From: CAZNYN01 sp964577295
Lineage (GTDB): Bacteria; Synergistota; Synergistia; Synergistales; Synergistaceae
Direction: 5' to 3'
DNA: 39,924 nt
Assembly (NCBI GenBank): GCA_964577295.1
Contig: CAZNYN010000016.1
Location: forward strand, 1 to 39,924
This document shows, in pieces, positions 23,493 through 32,198 of this stretch (position 1 is its first letter; each line of letters opens with the position of its first letter). Below the pieces are notes generated by a model, which had not been told where the DNA came from, did not search any database, and saw only the letters and a program-made list of their open reading frames with translations. Made by a program: the position numbers and the translations under genes.

Positions 23493-24971
23493 CTACATTT
23501 CAAAAATTTTCAATACCTCGGGGCTCTCTTTTTTACCCATATAGCTTCCTATGACAAATACCGCCGCCGCTATCACAAGTGTAGGTACGATAGGTGTTGT
23601 TCCGAACACACTCTGCTTTGTGATGTTAAACCAGAAGAAGGCCGCGCATCCCGCAATCATAGAAAGAATCGCTCCCAAAGCGTTCGCTCTCTGCCAGTAA
23701 AGCCCGAAAAGTGTGGGGCAGAGAAATACGGCTTCCAGTCCTCCGAAAGCGAAGAGATTTATCCAGACTAAAAGTGAGGGCGGCTTCATCGCCGCAAAAA
23801 ACACGATAGCACCTATAACTCCGGTAACCGCTATGCTCATCCTTTTTATCTTGCTGGGAGGCAGAGCCGCGGCATCATTCTTCGCCACATAATGGAAGTA
23901 AAGGTCTTTCACTATGGATGCGGAGCACATTATGAGCATTGAGTCTACTGTAGACATTATCGCCGCAAGAGGTCCTGCGATAAAGATTCCCGCCCAGAAG
24001 GGAGAGAGGAGCTTCAAAGTGATTGTGGGGACAGCAAGGTCTCCTATCTCTATACCCGGAACAACAGCTCTGCCCATTGCTCCGACAAGGTGCATCGAGA
24101 GCATTGTAAATCCCACGACAAATGTTCCTATAATCATCGCGTTGTGCATAGATTTTGAATCTTTGTAGCCGAGGCACTTCTGCGTCGTCTGTGGCAGTCC
24201 CAATATGCCGAAGCCGACCAAAACCCAGAAAGAGAGTATAAATGGCTTGGGTATGGAATTAGCCGGCCCCTGAGGAGTCAGAAGCCCGGGGTCTATTGTC
24301 TTTAAAGTATCCATTATGTTTGCGGCTCCGCCTCCTGCAGTAATGACGGCAAGGAGGATTGCCATAGAAGCCACAAGCATCATAAGTCCCTGAATCATGT
24401 CGGTTAGAACAACGGCGCGGAAGCCTCCGACCGTGGTGTAAATAATTACCGTAAGTCCGAATATGAAAAGTCCTGCCTGATATGACATTCCCGTTATGGA
24501 TTCAAAAAGCCTGGCTCCCCCGATAAACTGAGCCAACATTGACGCCATAAAGAAAATCAAAAGCGCGACCGAGGCTAAAATTACAACAGCGTCACTGCGG
24601 TAGCGCGCGCGCAGGAAATCCGCAATCGTGACGGCCTTTGTGCGTCTGGCTATTACGGCAAATCTTTTGCCGAGCACTCCGAGCGTCAGAAACGCTGTAG
24701 GCACCTGTATCATCGAAAGCAGAATCCAGCCGAGCCCCAGCTTGTATGCGACACCCGGGCCGCCTACGAAACTGCTTGCGCTCGTATAGGTGGTAATTAT
24801 CGCCATTGCCAAGACCAGTCCGCCCATAGAGCGGCTGCCTATAAAGTACTCTTCTATGAATCCTGCGGTGTCGCTCTTCTTGCTCGACGCCATATTTCCC
24901 CAAACCGCTATTCCCATAATCAATACGAAATATAGTATGAGAGGTACAATCATTTCCATTCTATCTGTCAT
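23493..24971 (-). CDS. panF: Sodium/pantothenate symporter
   Basis: A 492-residue SSS-family symporter with about 12-13 membrane segments that imports pantothenate with Na+. From memory, several blocks match E. coli PanF: EYFIGSRSMGGLVLAM, TTYTSASSFVGGPGVAYKLGLGW, MLAQFIGGARLFE and GGFRAVVLTDMIQGL. The start at 24971 is 7 nt after GAGGAG and overlaps the yhdT stop by 11 nt. The yhdT-panF pairing supports the name. Confidence 0.93.
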   Translation of the reverse strand: MTDRMEMIVPLILYFVLIMGIAVWGNMASSKKSDTAGFIEEYFIGSRSMGGLVLAMAIITTYTSASSFVGGPGVAYKLGLGWILLSMIQVPTAFLTLGVLGKRFAVIARRTKAVTIADFLRARYRSDAVVILASVALLIFFMASMLAQFIGGARLFESITGMSYQAGLFIFGLTVIIYTTVGGFRAVVLTDMIQGLMMLVASMAILLAVITAGGGAANIMDTLKTIDPGLLTPQGPANSIPKPFILSFWVLVGFGILGLPQTTQKCLGYKDSKSMHNAMIIGTFVVGFTMLSMHLVGAMGRAVVPGIEIGDLAVPTITLKLLSPFWAGIFIAGPLAAIMSTVDSMLIMCSASIVKDLYFHYVAKNDAAALPPSKIKRMSIAVTGVIGAIVFFAAMKPPSLLVWINLFAFGGLEAVFLCPTLFGLYWQRANALGAILSMIAGCAAFFWFNITKQSVFGTTPIVPTLVIAAAVFVIGSYMGKKESPEVLKIFEM

Positions 24972-25236
24972 TTTTGTGCTCCTCATCGTCGAAGGAAAAA
25001 TCTGTAAAGAAGAACCTTACAACCGCCCAAAGCAGAGCGGATATACCGACATATCCCACAATGCAGCTATAGAAAAACCACTCGGGGAAACCAAATATGT
25101 ATTTGTACTCTGAAGGATCGTCTCCGAATCCGTAGGCAGTAATGTACCACCATGCGAAAAATATCAAGTAGAGTCCCAGAACGATAATGGTCTCTCTCCT
25201 TGCGGTTTTAGCTCGGTGCTTGTTTGTCAAGTCCAA
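24961..25236 (-). CDS. yhdT: YhdT family small membrane protein
   Basis: A 91-residue protein with two membrane segments (about 17-37 and 55-77) and the YhdT/DUF997 pattern LYLIFFAWWYITAYGFGDDPSEYKYIFGFPEWFFYSCIVG. It lies directly upstream of panF and overlaps it, as in enterobacteria; its role is probably to assist the symporter, but this is unproven. The start is TTG; either TTG 25236 or TTG 25230 is possible behind TGGAGG. Confidence 0.9.
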   Translation of the reverse strand: MDLTNKHRAKTARRETIIVLGLYLIFFAWWYITAYGFGDDPSEYKYIFGFPEWFFYSCIVGYVGISALLWAVVRFFFTDFSFDDEEHKNDR

Positions 25237-25272
25237 TTACCTCCATTATTTAATGATAGTACGTGGTCGATA

Positions 25273-25301
25273 AGTATAACGCCTTTATCAGAAAACGCCA
25301 A
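25273..25301 (-). promoter_or_regulatory. yhdT-panF promoter
   Basis: On the minus strand, TTGGCG (25301-25296) and TATACT (25278-25273) are separated by 17 bp, about 37 nt before the yhdT start. Confidence 0.65.
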
Positions 25302-25304
25302 CAG

Positions 25305-25334
25305 TTGACTACAATAATATTGATAATCTATGAT
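25305..25334 (+). promoter_or_regulatory. LUD gene promoter
   Basis: TTGACT (25305-25310) and TATGAT (25329-25334) are separated by 18 bp. Its -35 box lies only 3 bp from the -35 box of the divergent yhdT promoter, so the two promoters must compete or share control. Confidence 0.65.
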
Positions 25335-25381
25335 ATGGACATATAAGCCTGTAAAAGATACCTTTATAAGGAGTGATTCAT

Positions 25382-26035
25382 GTGGATATGTACGAAGCAA
25401 AGAAAAGTGCCGATATGCGCCTATGCGAAAGCGTGTGCAAAGTATTGACATCTCACGGATTCAAGGCCTATGCCGTCAAAGATTCGGAGGAAGCTCTGAA
25501 AACGGCTCTTGAGCTCATACCGGAAAAAGCATCTGTAGGAGTGCCGGGGACTGTGACAATCCGCCAAATAGGGCTTATCAAAGCATTGGAGGAGCGTGCG
25601 TCCAAAGTATACGTGCATTGGGATCCCTCCCTGACAGCCGAAACACGTCCGCAAAGGCACATAGATCAGCTTACATCCGATTGGTTTGTCACAAGCACAA
25701 ACGCTTTAAGCGCGGATGAAGGCGCTTTTGTCAACATAGACGGAACGGGAAACAGAGTGGGCGCAATGGCTTGGGGTACGGGCAAACTTCTTTATATAGT
25801 GGGTATAAACAAGATAACCCCGGACCTCGCGTCAGCAATGAAGCGCGCAAGGGACGAAGCAACCCCACCGAATGTGCTGAGACTGGACGGCAAAGCCCCA
25901 TGCGCTTCCGTAGGGCACTGTGTGAACTGCAGAAATTACGATACAAAGCCGTGCAGGGTAACTACGATTATGGAACTCCCGCCTTTCGGCAGAGAGTGCC
26001 ACGTAATAATAGTGGGAGAGCCGTTGGGCTATTAG
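25382..26035 (+). CDS. LUD domain protein (lactate-utilization/LutC-like)
   Basis: A 217-residue protein of the LUD (DUF162) family. The LUD fold is seen through GVPGTVTIRQIGLIKALEE, the segment SDWFVTSTNALSADEGAFVNIDGTGNRVGAMAWG, and IVGINKI. A cluster of cysteines near the end (SVGHCVNCRNYDTKPC) is common in stand-alone LUD proteins of anaerobes and may bind metal. Family members take part in lactate oxidation, but lutA and lutB are absent here. The start is probably GTG 25382, 8 nt after AAGGAG; ATG 25388 is also possible. Its stop overlaps the stop of the convergent gene. Confidence 0.85.
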   Translation: MDMYEAKKSADMRLCESVCKVLTSHGFKAYAVKDSEEALKTALELIPEKASVGVPGTVTIRQIGLIKALEERASKVYVHWDPSLTAETRPQRHIDQLTSDWFVTSTNALSADEGAFVNIDGTGNRVGAMAWGTGKLLYIVGINKITPDLASAMKRARDEATPPNVLRLDGKAPCASVGHCVNCRNYDTKPCRVTTIMELPPFGRECHVIIVGEPLGY

Positions 26036-26616
26036 TTCCTTTCCGAGCCCGCAAACCTTATGATGAGCATTCCATTATCGTCTTCCATTACATCGGCGGA
26101 GATTGTGACGGGAATGATTTCACTCTCATCGGGAAGCGAGAAATTTACTGTGCGTACCTTTGTCTTAAAAAGAGAGTAATCTATGCGGTGTGCGGGATCT
26201 TCCTGTCTTTGGTCTGAGTACACCGCATCTTTGCCCGACAGAGGGATTTCCGCTTTGGATGTATCGCTTTGCGGACTTCTCGAATTCCAGCCGGAGAAAC
26301 TCTCAGCAGTTATTTCCGTGCCGTTCTCTTTCCTGTCTATGGCAGCTTTTATAACCCAGTTGCCGGGCATAATTTTGTGGTCGATTATTATTGTAAAAGC
26401 TCTTTCGTCAAACTTGTCCCAAATCTGCGGATCTCCGATTGACGCATCGGCAATACAGCGTGCGGCGGACATAGCCAGAAGACGGCACTGTTCCTTTTCT
26501 CTTGCTGTGTACTCGCCCTTTGTCGCTATCCTGTATCCTATGAAGACAAACGAACCGAGTACGGCAAGAGCAAATATCCCCGCTAATATTTTTTGCAAAA
26601 AAGACATGTTATGCAT
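26032..26616 (-). CDS. Membrane-anchored hypothetical protein
   Basis: A 194-residue protein with one hydrophobic segment near the N terminus (about 8-27) after a short basic start, as in an uncleaved signal anchor. The remainder is polar and would face the periplasm. It includes a segment around residues 55-95 with DERAFTIIIDHKIMPGNWVIKAAID and a beta-rich end. No family was recognised. GGAG lies just before ATG 26616. It is divergent from the ClC gene and convergent with the LUD gene. Confidence 0.65.
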   Translation of the reverse strand: MHNMSFLQKILAGIFALAVLGSFVFIGYRIATKGEYTAREKEQCRLLAMSAARCIADASIGDPQIWDKFDERAFTIIIDHKIMPGNWVIKAAIDRKENGTEITAESFSGWNSRSPQSDTSKAEIPLSGKDAVYSDQRQEDPAHRIDYSLFKTKVRTVNFSLPDESEIIPVTISADVMEDDNGMLIIRFAGSERN

Positions 26617-26710
26617 TGTGACACTCCGTTCTCTTCATATTCGTACCGCTTGACATTATACCCCAGCGGATAAAAATTTAGTGATAGAATATAAGCGGTG
26701 GTGGATTTTT

Positions 26711-28057
26711 ATGGCTAACGAAATGGTAAAAGATGAATTATGGCTTGTGAGCTCTATAGTTAAATGGTGTGTTATCTCCGTATTTACGGGGCTGGTCGTA
26801 GGTACTGCCGCGGCTGGCTTTCTTCACACTCTGGAGTACGGAATAAAGCTTGTCCGCTCTCTTGGCTTCATACACTACATGATGATATTTCCCGGACTCT
26901 TACTCAGCCGATTTATGGTAAAGTTTTTTACAAAAGACGAAGTAATAGATGTGGAAGAGGCTATCCACGAGCGCGCGGGCAAACTAAGCCTTACCGCCAT
27001 TCCGATACGCCTTATCTCCACAATAGTGACGATATCGTGCGGAGGCGCGGTCGGCAAGGAAGGGCCGTGCGCCCAGATAGGCGCGGGCATTATGTACGGC
27101 ATATCAAGGATTCTGAAGCTCGATGAATACGACATGAAAAGAGTCGTAATATGCGGGACTGCAGCCGGAATATCGGCAGTCTTCGGCACACCTATAACGG
27201 GTGCGGTATTCGGCGTGGAAATTCTCTATGTCGGGCAGATGTTTTACGATGTTCTTCTTCCCGCATTCATAGGAGGAATAGTCTCAAGCATGACGGCTTC
27301 CTATTGGGGAGCAGGACATTTGCCCTCTTTCGCAATAGTGCTGCCGAGGCTCGGGGCTGACATGGTAATGCTTTCAATAGTTTCCGGCGTATTCTTCGGC
27401 ATTGTCGCAATGCTTCACATCGAATGTCTTGAAGGGACAAGAAACTCATTTGCAAAAATGAAAGCCCCGTCTTGGTCAAAGCCCGTAATAGGCGGAGGAA
27501 TGCTTCTGCTCATAAGCCTGATCTTCGGAGATATGTATCTCGGTCTCGGAGATGAAACGATAGCGGCGGCGCTAAACGGCGAAAGAATCCCGCTTTTGGC
27601 ATTTGCCGTTAAATCCGCTGCGATGGCGGTGACTCTGGCCTGCGGAGGAAACGGCGGAGTGCTGACACCGACACTCTTTATCGGAGCGGCAGCCGGGAGC
27701 TTCTTCTCAGCCATAGGCGGCTTGGATCCTTCCGTATTCAGCGCATTGGGGCTTGTGGCAGTGCTGGCGGGCGCAACGAACACTCCCATAGCATCGACAA
27801 TCCTTGCCATGGAACTTTTCGGTTCGGCAATTGCCCCCTTTGCAGGCATTGCCTGTGCCGTATCATACGTAGTCGTAGGACACAGAAGCCTCTACCAGGG
27901 TCAGCTCATGCTCCGCCCCAAAGCCAGAACATTTGTAAAGAGAAGAAATTCCGACGGCAAGGAAGAATTTGTCAGCAGGTTTGACGGAGTTTCACCGGTG
28001 AAAATAATAACTTTCTTCTTAAAAGAGGCGAAAAAAAGAATAATAGAGAGAAAGTAG
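26711..28057 (+). CDS. ClC-family chloride channel or antiporter
   Basis: A 448-residue membrane protein with the ClC selectivity-filter blocks GKEGP (115-119, with the gating Glu117), CGTAAGISAVFGTPITGAVFGVEIL, GGNGGVLTPTLFIGAAAGSFF and GATNTPIASTILAMELFG. The GSGIP block of the family is not obvious at its usual place. There are no C-terminal CBS domains. Its role is Cl- (or F-) movement across the inner membrane. An in-frame ATG at 26681 exists, but 26711 better fits the family. The next gene starts directly at its stop. Confidence 0.9.
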   Translation: MANEMVKDELWLVSSIVKWCVISVFTGLVVGTAAAGFLHTLEYGIKLVRSLGFIHYMMIFPGLLLSRFMVKFFTKDEVIDVEEAIHERAGKLSLTAIPIRLISTIVTISCGGAVGKEGPCAQIGAGIMYGISRILKLDEYDMKRVVICGTAAGISAVFGTPITGAVFGVEILYVGQMFYDVLLPAFIGGIVSSMTASYWGAGHLPSFAIVLPRLGADMVMLSIVSGVFFGIVAMLHIECLEGTRNSFAKMKAPSWSKPVIGGGMLLLISLIFGDMYLGLGDETIAAALNGERIPLLAFAVKSAAMAVTLACGGNGGVLTPTLFIGAAAGSFFSAIGGLDPSVFSALGLVAVLAGATNTPIASTILAMELFGSAIAPFAGIACAVSYVVVGHRSLYQGQLMLRPKARTFVKRRNSDGKEEFVSRFDGVSPVKIITFFLKEAKKRIIERK

Positions 28058-28351
28058 ATGAGCAGAATGCAATTTGACAATTATCCGAAAAAACTCATAA
28101 ACAGAATCTTAACAGTGATATCGGGGCTCATTCTGATGATATGGGCATGGAAATGGTTCGGACCGGGAAGCGAGGAAGTCAGAGGAAGAGGAATAGCACA
28201 AGCGGCTAAAGCAGGCATGAGCTTCGGCGACCTTGTCTGGATAGGAATTGCGGTCGCATGCGGAGGATACCTGCTTTGGCGCTTTATGTCATATATATTC
28301 TGGAAGAAATACTTCAAAGACGAGCTTCCGCCTGACGAGCCGGAAGAATAG
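28058..28351 (+). CDS. Small membrane protein cotranscribed with the ClC gene
   Basis: A 97-residue protein with two hydrophobic segments (about 14-30 and 52-72), a basic N terminus and an acidic tail (DELPPDEPEE). No family was recognised. The ATG directly follows the ClC stop, so translation is coupled and a functional link to the channel is plausible. Confidence 0.7.
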   Translation: MSRMQFDNYPKKLINRILTVISGLILMIWAWKWFGPGSEEVRGRGIAQAAKAGMSFGDLVWIGIAVACGGYLLWRFMSYIFWKKYFKDELPPDEPEE

Positions 28352-28358
28352 CCGCCGT

Positions 28359-28574
28359 CTACATATGGTGATATTCGGTAACTTCGATGTCCTTTTCGCA
28401 GGCTATCGCCCTTACCGCGCTTTCAGCTTCGCACGGATAGCTGCACGCAAGCCCGCAGCTTGCGGATATCTCCCTGGGCACGGGGATTATCTTCACACTG
28501 TGCCCGGCATTTCGGCATGATTTCTCAAAACATAGGGCCATGTGAGTCGTATCAAAAGTTGCCAAACATTTCAT
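28359..28574 (-). CDS. DUF3343 protein (putative Se/S carrier-like)
   Basis: A 71-residue protein with the DUF3343 pattern: opening CLATFDTTHMALCFEKSCR, then KIIPVPREISASCGLACSYPC. The conserved cysteine after REIS is present, with others at C14, C20 and C47. The family is annotated as putative Se/S carrier-like and often lies near yedF and selenium genes; none is in this window. AAGGATGG precedes the start. It lies convergent to the ClC operon with 7 nt between stops. Confidence 0.85.
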   Translation of the reverse strand: MKCLATFDTTHMALCFEKSCRNAGHSVKIIPVPREISASCGLACSYPCEAESAVRAIACEKDIEVTEYHHM

Positions 28575-28712
28575 TTTCGCACCATCCTTGTTTATCTGTT
28601 CCCATTCCGTAATTATACGTGGACTTAAGGCTCTGCAACAGGTAAAATCTACGAATTGATTTTTATAAGTGACAGTAAGGTTGTTGCTATTTCAGAGGAG
28701 GTACATTGGAAT

Positions 28713-29144
28713 ATGGTATTGACAAAGAAAATGATTGTAGTTTTGATGGCTGCTTTTATGGCGACATTTTTTGTTGCGGGAACAGCACTGGCTCAGGATG
28801 TTATCGGATGCGTAAACCCACAGAAGATAATGTTCCAGCACCCCAAATTTGAGCAGGTTCAAAAGCAGATTAAGGACATTACAGATAAGAAGCAGAAAGA
28901 AGCAAAGGCCTCTATAGACAAAGAGTCTGACGACAAGAAAAAAGCTCAAATCTATCAGGCAAAGCGCCAGGAACTTGCAAAAGAAGAAGCAAAGCTCATG
29001 GAGCCTCTCTTTAAAGACATCAACCTTGCCATACGCACAGTGGCAAATGCGAAGAAAATCACGGTTGTTGTAGATAAAGACGCGGTATTCTTCGGAGGTA
29101 CAGACATCACGGAAGCGGTAATCACACAGCTTAAAAAGAAATAA
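28713..29144 (+). CDS. OmpH/Skp-family periplasmic chaperone
   Basis: A 143-residue protein with a signal peptide (about 1-24, cleaved after TALA|QD). The OmpH opening VIGCVNPQKIMFQHPKFEQVQKQIKDI is followed by a long charged coiled coil (about 45-110) and the closing block AIRTVANAKKITVVVDKDAVFFGGTDITEAVITQL. Skp-like proteins guard unfolded outer-membrane proteins, so the gene indicates a diderm envelope. The start at 28713 lies after GAGGAGG. No bamA or lpxD neighbours are seen. Confidence 0.92.
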   Translation: MVLTKKMIVVLMAAFMATFFVAGTALAQDVIGCVNPQKIMFQHPKFEQVQKQIKDITDKKQKEAKASIDKESDDKKKAQIYQAKRQELAKEEAKLMEPLFKDINLAIRTVANAKKITVVVDKDAVFFGGTDITEAVITQLKKK

Positions 29145-29168
29145 ACAAGCAATAAATTCAGTTGATGC

Positions 29169-29203
29169 AAGGGCGGTCCTGTAAACACGGGATCGCCCTT
29201 TTT
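29169..29203 (+). terminator. Terminator after the OmpH/Skp gene
   Basis: AAGGGCGGTCC pairs with GGGATCGCCCTT (one mismatch) around TGTAAACAC, followed by TTTTT. It starts 24 nt after the stop. Confidence 0.8.
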
Positions 29204-29289
29204 GCGAGGAATTGATTTTGCCGTTCTGTGAGAAAAAATCAAAGATGTTTGCTATACTTAGCGGACAAAATACAGCGGAGGTGTTTTTC

Positions 29290-29787
29290 ATGTCGGAAAA
29301 TCTCAAACTTGATATACAGCAAATAAACGTCCCCGAGGACTGCAATATAATCATAGGCCAGAGCCACTTTATAAAGACGGTCGAAGACCTCTATGAGGCG
29401 CTTATTACCTCGTCTCCCTCTCTTGAGTTCGGAATAGCCTTCTGTGAAGCTTCTGGCGACTGCCTTATAAGGCATGACGGCAATAAAGCCGATCTTGAGG
29501 ATATGGCTGTCGGTTTTGCGAAGCAGATAAATTCCGGACACGTCTTTGTTATAACAATGAGAAACGGATATCCGATAAACGTGCTCGGCAGAATCAAAGA
29601 CGTGCAGGAAGTGTGCGGCATCTTTGCGGCAACGGCAAATCCGCTTCAGGTTTTGATAGCCGAAACGGAGCAGGGACGCGGCGTTATGGGAGTAATCGAC
29701 GGCTTTGGGACAAAAGGCGTTGAAGACGAAGCGGGGCAGGCATGGCGCAAAAATCTGCTCAGAAACATAATAGGCTATAAACGCTAA
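29290..29787 (+). CDS. Adenosine-specific kinase family protein (DUF355)
   Basis: A 165-residue protein of the family annotated adenosine-specific kinase (PF04008), found in archaea and anaerobic bacteria. Typical blocks are VPEDCNIIIGQSHFIKTVEDLYEAL, FGIAFCEASGDCLIRHDGN, GHVFVITMRNGYPINVLGRIK and CGIFAATANPLQVLIAETEQGRGVMGVIDG. Biochemical support for the kinase name is limited. GGAGGTG before ATG 29290 sets the start; the open frame extends to 29212. It is monocistronic with its own terminator. Confidence 0.9.
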   Translation: MSENLKLDIQQINVPEDCNIIIGQSHFIKTVEDLYEALITSSPSLEFGIAFCEASGDCLIRHDGNKADLEDMAVGFAKQINSGHVFVITMRNGYPINVLGRIKDVQEVCGIFAATANPLQVLIAETEQGRGVMGVIDGFGTKGVEDEAGQAWRKNLLRNIIGYKR

Positions 29788-29799
29788 TACGAAGAATAT

Positions 29800-29836
29800 A
29801 AAAGAGGCGCGGCAAAAAAGAGCCGTGCCTCTTAAA
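29800..29836. terminator. Bidirectional terminator after the adenosine-kinase-like gene
   Basis: AAAGAGGCGCGGC pairs with GCCGTGCCTCTT (one mismatch) around an A-rich loop. An A run precedes it and TAAAATTT follows. It serves the convergent SSS symporter as well. Confidence 0.75.
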
Positions 29837-29838
29837 AT

Positions 29839-31230
29839 TTACACTTTCACTCTTTTCTTAGAGATTACACCGGCCGCCACGCAAAGAGCCGAAGCACCGA
29901 GCCCCGCGAACATAGGATCTCCTCCGAGCCCAGACAGAGCCCACAGCAGCATTCCGGCCAATCCCCCTATGCTTGACGCCAAAGCCCACTTCGGTGTCAG
30001 AGATTTGGGGCTCATTACCGCAAAGACAAACGGCAGAAGTGTACCAGCTCCGCGCAGTCCCATGCTCAGAAAGCTAAGCTCAAGAATCATCGCGCCTGCG
30101 CTGCTCATGCCGGAGAGTGCCGCGGCAAGGACGATGAATATGACTAGCCCTCGCTGAACAAGAGCCTCTCTGCCTTCCAGCTTCGCGGTTATTCCCTTTG
30201 GAATTAGATTCTTCTGTATGTTTGTGGCAATGCCCAGCACCAAACCTGCCGCGCATCCTATGACGGTGATTAATATTCCCCCCCAAAGCAGCCCCGCGAC
30301 GGCAGGCGGGAAGGAGTCCATGATAAACCACGACAGCACCTGATCAGGTGCTATCTCTATGCCTCTTGCTCTGACGGAAAGACCTATCCATATACCCAAA
30401 AGTCCCATGGGGGGCATTAAAAGAGCAGAGGCGAATGCGCCCTTCTTTGCGGTCGCTGCATCCTTTGCCGATGCGAATGACTGAATGTATATCTGAGTAG
30501 TAAAGACACCTGCAACCATTGATGCAAAATAGCCGAGCTCAGGCACAAAGCCTCTGCCGAAGAGGTTAAACCATGGCTGAAAGGGCAAACTCCCTGCTAT
30601 ATGAGAGAAAGTACCTCCGTTTATTACCGCAGCGGCAAAGCAGGATATGAGCACAAAGTAAAGCAGTATAATCTTGGCCTCGCTGAGCTTGCTGTAACTT
30701 TTCATCCCCCCCGATGTTATAAAACCGAGAATGGAGAGGGAAGCCAGCACGGAAGCCCCGAAAGCCGAAAGCGGAAATGCGCCGCGCAGCATTGCAATGC
30801 AGGATAGAAATTGGGCGCATATAGAGATAAAAGTTCCTAGAGATGCGGAAATAGTTGCAGTGGAAGAGATTGCATTGCCGCAGAAAGAGGCACTTCCGCC
30901 GTAGCTTTTAGCCAGAAAGTCCGCGACTGTCGTAATCTCCGACCTGCGAAGAGGAGCGGCAAAGCGCAGTCCCAAAAACAGACATGCGATGCCTCCGCCC
31001 AGAGTAAACCACCATGCGGTCATCCCATAAGTGTAGGCCATCTGCACCGTTCCGACGGTAGAAGCTCCTCCTACCAGAGCGCCCAGCAATATACCGGTAA
31101 CGCCGCTGACGGAAGATTTCCTTCCTCCGAGAGAAAAATCTTTAGATCCGGAAGATTTTTTCCCTATCAAGGTCCCTGCCGCAACAAAGGCGGCAAGAGT
31201 CGCAAATGCCGCCGCATAAAAAATATACAT
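29839..31230 (-). CDS. Na+:solute symporter (SSS family), unknown substrate
   Basis: A 463-residue protein with about 13 membrane segments. SSS-family features include the opening helix followed by KDFSLGGRKSSVSGVTGILLGALVGGASTVGTVQMAYTYGMTAWWFTLGGG and SEITTVADFLAKSYG. The substrate cannot be told from sequence. TTG 31245 and GTG 31239 are in frame, but ATG 31230 with GGATG 8 nt upstream is preferred. It stands alone between a convergent terminator and the DRTGG operon promoter. Confidence 0.9.
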   Translation of the reverse strand: MYIFYAAAFATLAAFVAAGTLIGKKSSGSKDFSLGGRKSSVSGVTGILLGALVGGASTVGTVQMAYTYGMTAWWFTLGGGIACLFLGLRFAAPLRRSEITTVADFLAKSYGGSASFCGNAISSTATISASLGTFISICAQFLSCIAMLRGAFPLSAFGASVLASLSILGFITSGGMKSYSKLSEAKIILLYFVLISCFAAAVINGGTFSHIAGSLPFQPWFNLFGRGFVPELGYFASMVAGVFTTQIYIQSFASAKDAATAKKGAFASALLMPPMGLLGIWIGLSVRARGIEIAPDQVLSWFIMDSFPPAVAGLLWGGILITVIGCAAGLVLGIATNIQKNLIPKGITAKLEGREALVQRGLVIFIVLAAALSGMSSAGAMILELSFLSMGLRGAGTLLPFVFAVMSPKSLTPKWALASSIGGLAGMLLWALSGLGGDPMFAGLGASALCVAAGVISKKRVKV

Positions 31231-31342
31231 ATAAATCACATCCAATATTTTATTTCGGTTGATATATTACTCTTTTTTTAAAAATACGCAAACATTCCCC
31301 TTGTAATTGGCGGCGCTCTTTGTTATTCTCTACACAAGCACT

Positions 31343-31372
31343 TTAACGATGTTATGCACTGCTCATTATAAT
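31343..31372 (+). promoter_or_regulatory. Promoter of the DRTGG/hydrogenase-like operon
   Basis: TATAAT at 31367-31372 is a perfect -10 box, 20 nt before the DRTGG start. A weak -35, TTAACG (31343-31348), lies 18 bp upstream of it. Confidence 0.45.
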
Positions 31373-31392
31373 TGTTTCCGGGAGGAAGAAAA

Positions 31393-31758
31393 ATGACTTT
31401 ACGCGAAATTGCGGATATGCTTGATGCCTCTGTTCTTACAGGTGCCGATGTAGTAGACACCACCGTTATCCCCAACGTCTATGCCTGTGACCTAATGAGC
31501 GATGTCCTTGCGTTTTGCTCACCTGGTTCACTGCTTCTCACAGGACTTACAAACGTTCAGATAGTAAGAACGGCACAGATGCTTGATATTCCTGCAGTTG
31601 TCTTTGTAAGAGGAAAGATCCCGCTTGAAGAGACCGTAACCCTAGCCAAAGCAAGCGGCATTCCCATTCTTTTGGCAAAACAGAGTCTTTATGAAGTTTG
31701 CGGAAAACTATATGCAGCCGGATTAAAACCATGCTATGCTCCGCAACAGGGAGCATAA
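31393..31758 (+). CDS. DRTGG-domain protein 1
   Basis: A 121-residue protein related to the DRTGG domain seen in CobB/CobQ-like and phosphotransacetylase proteins. Features are the short N-terminal alpha segment MTLREIADMLDASVLTG, LMSDVLAFCSPGSLLLTGLTNVQIVRTAQMLDIPAVVF and LYEVCGKLYAAGL. It shares this layout, including the LYxxCxK end, with the second DRTGG gene at 33637. Domain function is unknown; regulatory ligand binding is suspected. GGGAGGAAG sets the start at 31393. It lies 3 nt before the ATPase gene. Confidence 0.85.
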   Translation: MTLREIADMLDASVLTGADVVDTTVIPNVYACDLMSDVLAFCSPGSLLLTGLTNVQIVRTAQMLDIPAVVFVRGKIPLEETVTLAKASGIPILLAKQSLYEVCGKLYAAGLKPCYAPQQGA

Positions 31759-31761
31759 GCC

Positions 31762-32190
31762 GTGAGCGCCCCTGTCTGTCTTGAATACAGAATTGAGGGG
31801 AACGATTATATGGAAGCGGGTTCAGCCTCCAACAATATAAAAAACACCCTCAAAATGCTTGGCATAGATTCGGATATATGCAGACGGGCAGCTGTTATAC
31901 TATATGAAGCCGAAATGAATTTGGTAATTCACGGCGGAGGCGGTACTCTGAAAGCGGTCATATCAGAGGACCGAGTAGACTTGTACGCTATAGACAGCGG
32001 TCCGGGTATTCCCGATTTGGACAAAGCTATGACGGAAGGATTCACAACCGCATCCGACCAGGCCAGAGAAATGGGTTTTGGTGCCGGTATGGGATTGCCC
32101 AATATAAAAAGAAACAGCGATGTTTTTGAAATTGAGACAGCAATAGGCAAAGGAACAACTCTCCAATCCACCATAATGTTTAAAAAGTAG
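31762..32190 (+). CDS. Anti-sigma-factor-like Ser/Thr kinase (RsbW-type ATPase)
   Basis: A 142-residue GHKL-type ATPase. The N box is YEAEMNLVIHGGGG, the G1 box DSGPGIPDL and the G2 box GFGAGMGLPNIKR. This is the form of RsbW/SpoIIAB-like kinases that bind or phosphorylate a partner. In this cluster it may signal the state of the Fe-S protein encoded downstream; inferred. The start is GTG 31762, with GGGAG upstream, 3 nt after the DRTGG stop. No anti-anti-sigma (STAS) or sigma gene is nearby. Confidence 0.85.
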   Translation: MSAPVCLEYRIEGNDYMEAGSASNNIKNTLKMLGIDSDICRRAAVILYEAEMNLVIHGGGGTLKAVISEDRVDLYAIDSGPGIPDLDKAMTEGFTTASDQAREMGFGAGMGLPNIKRNSDVFEIETAIGKGTTLQSTIMFKK

Positions 32191-32198
32191 CGTATCAA

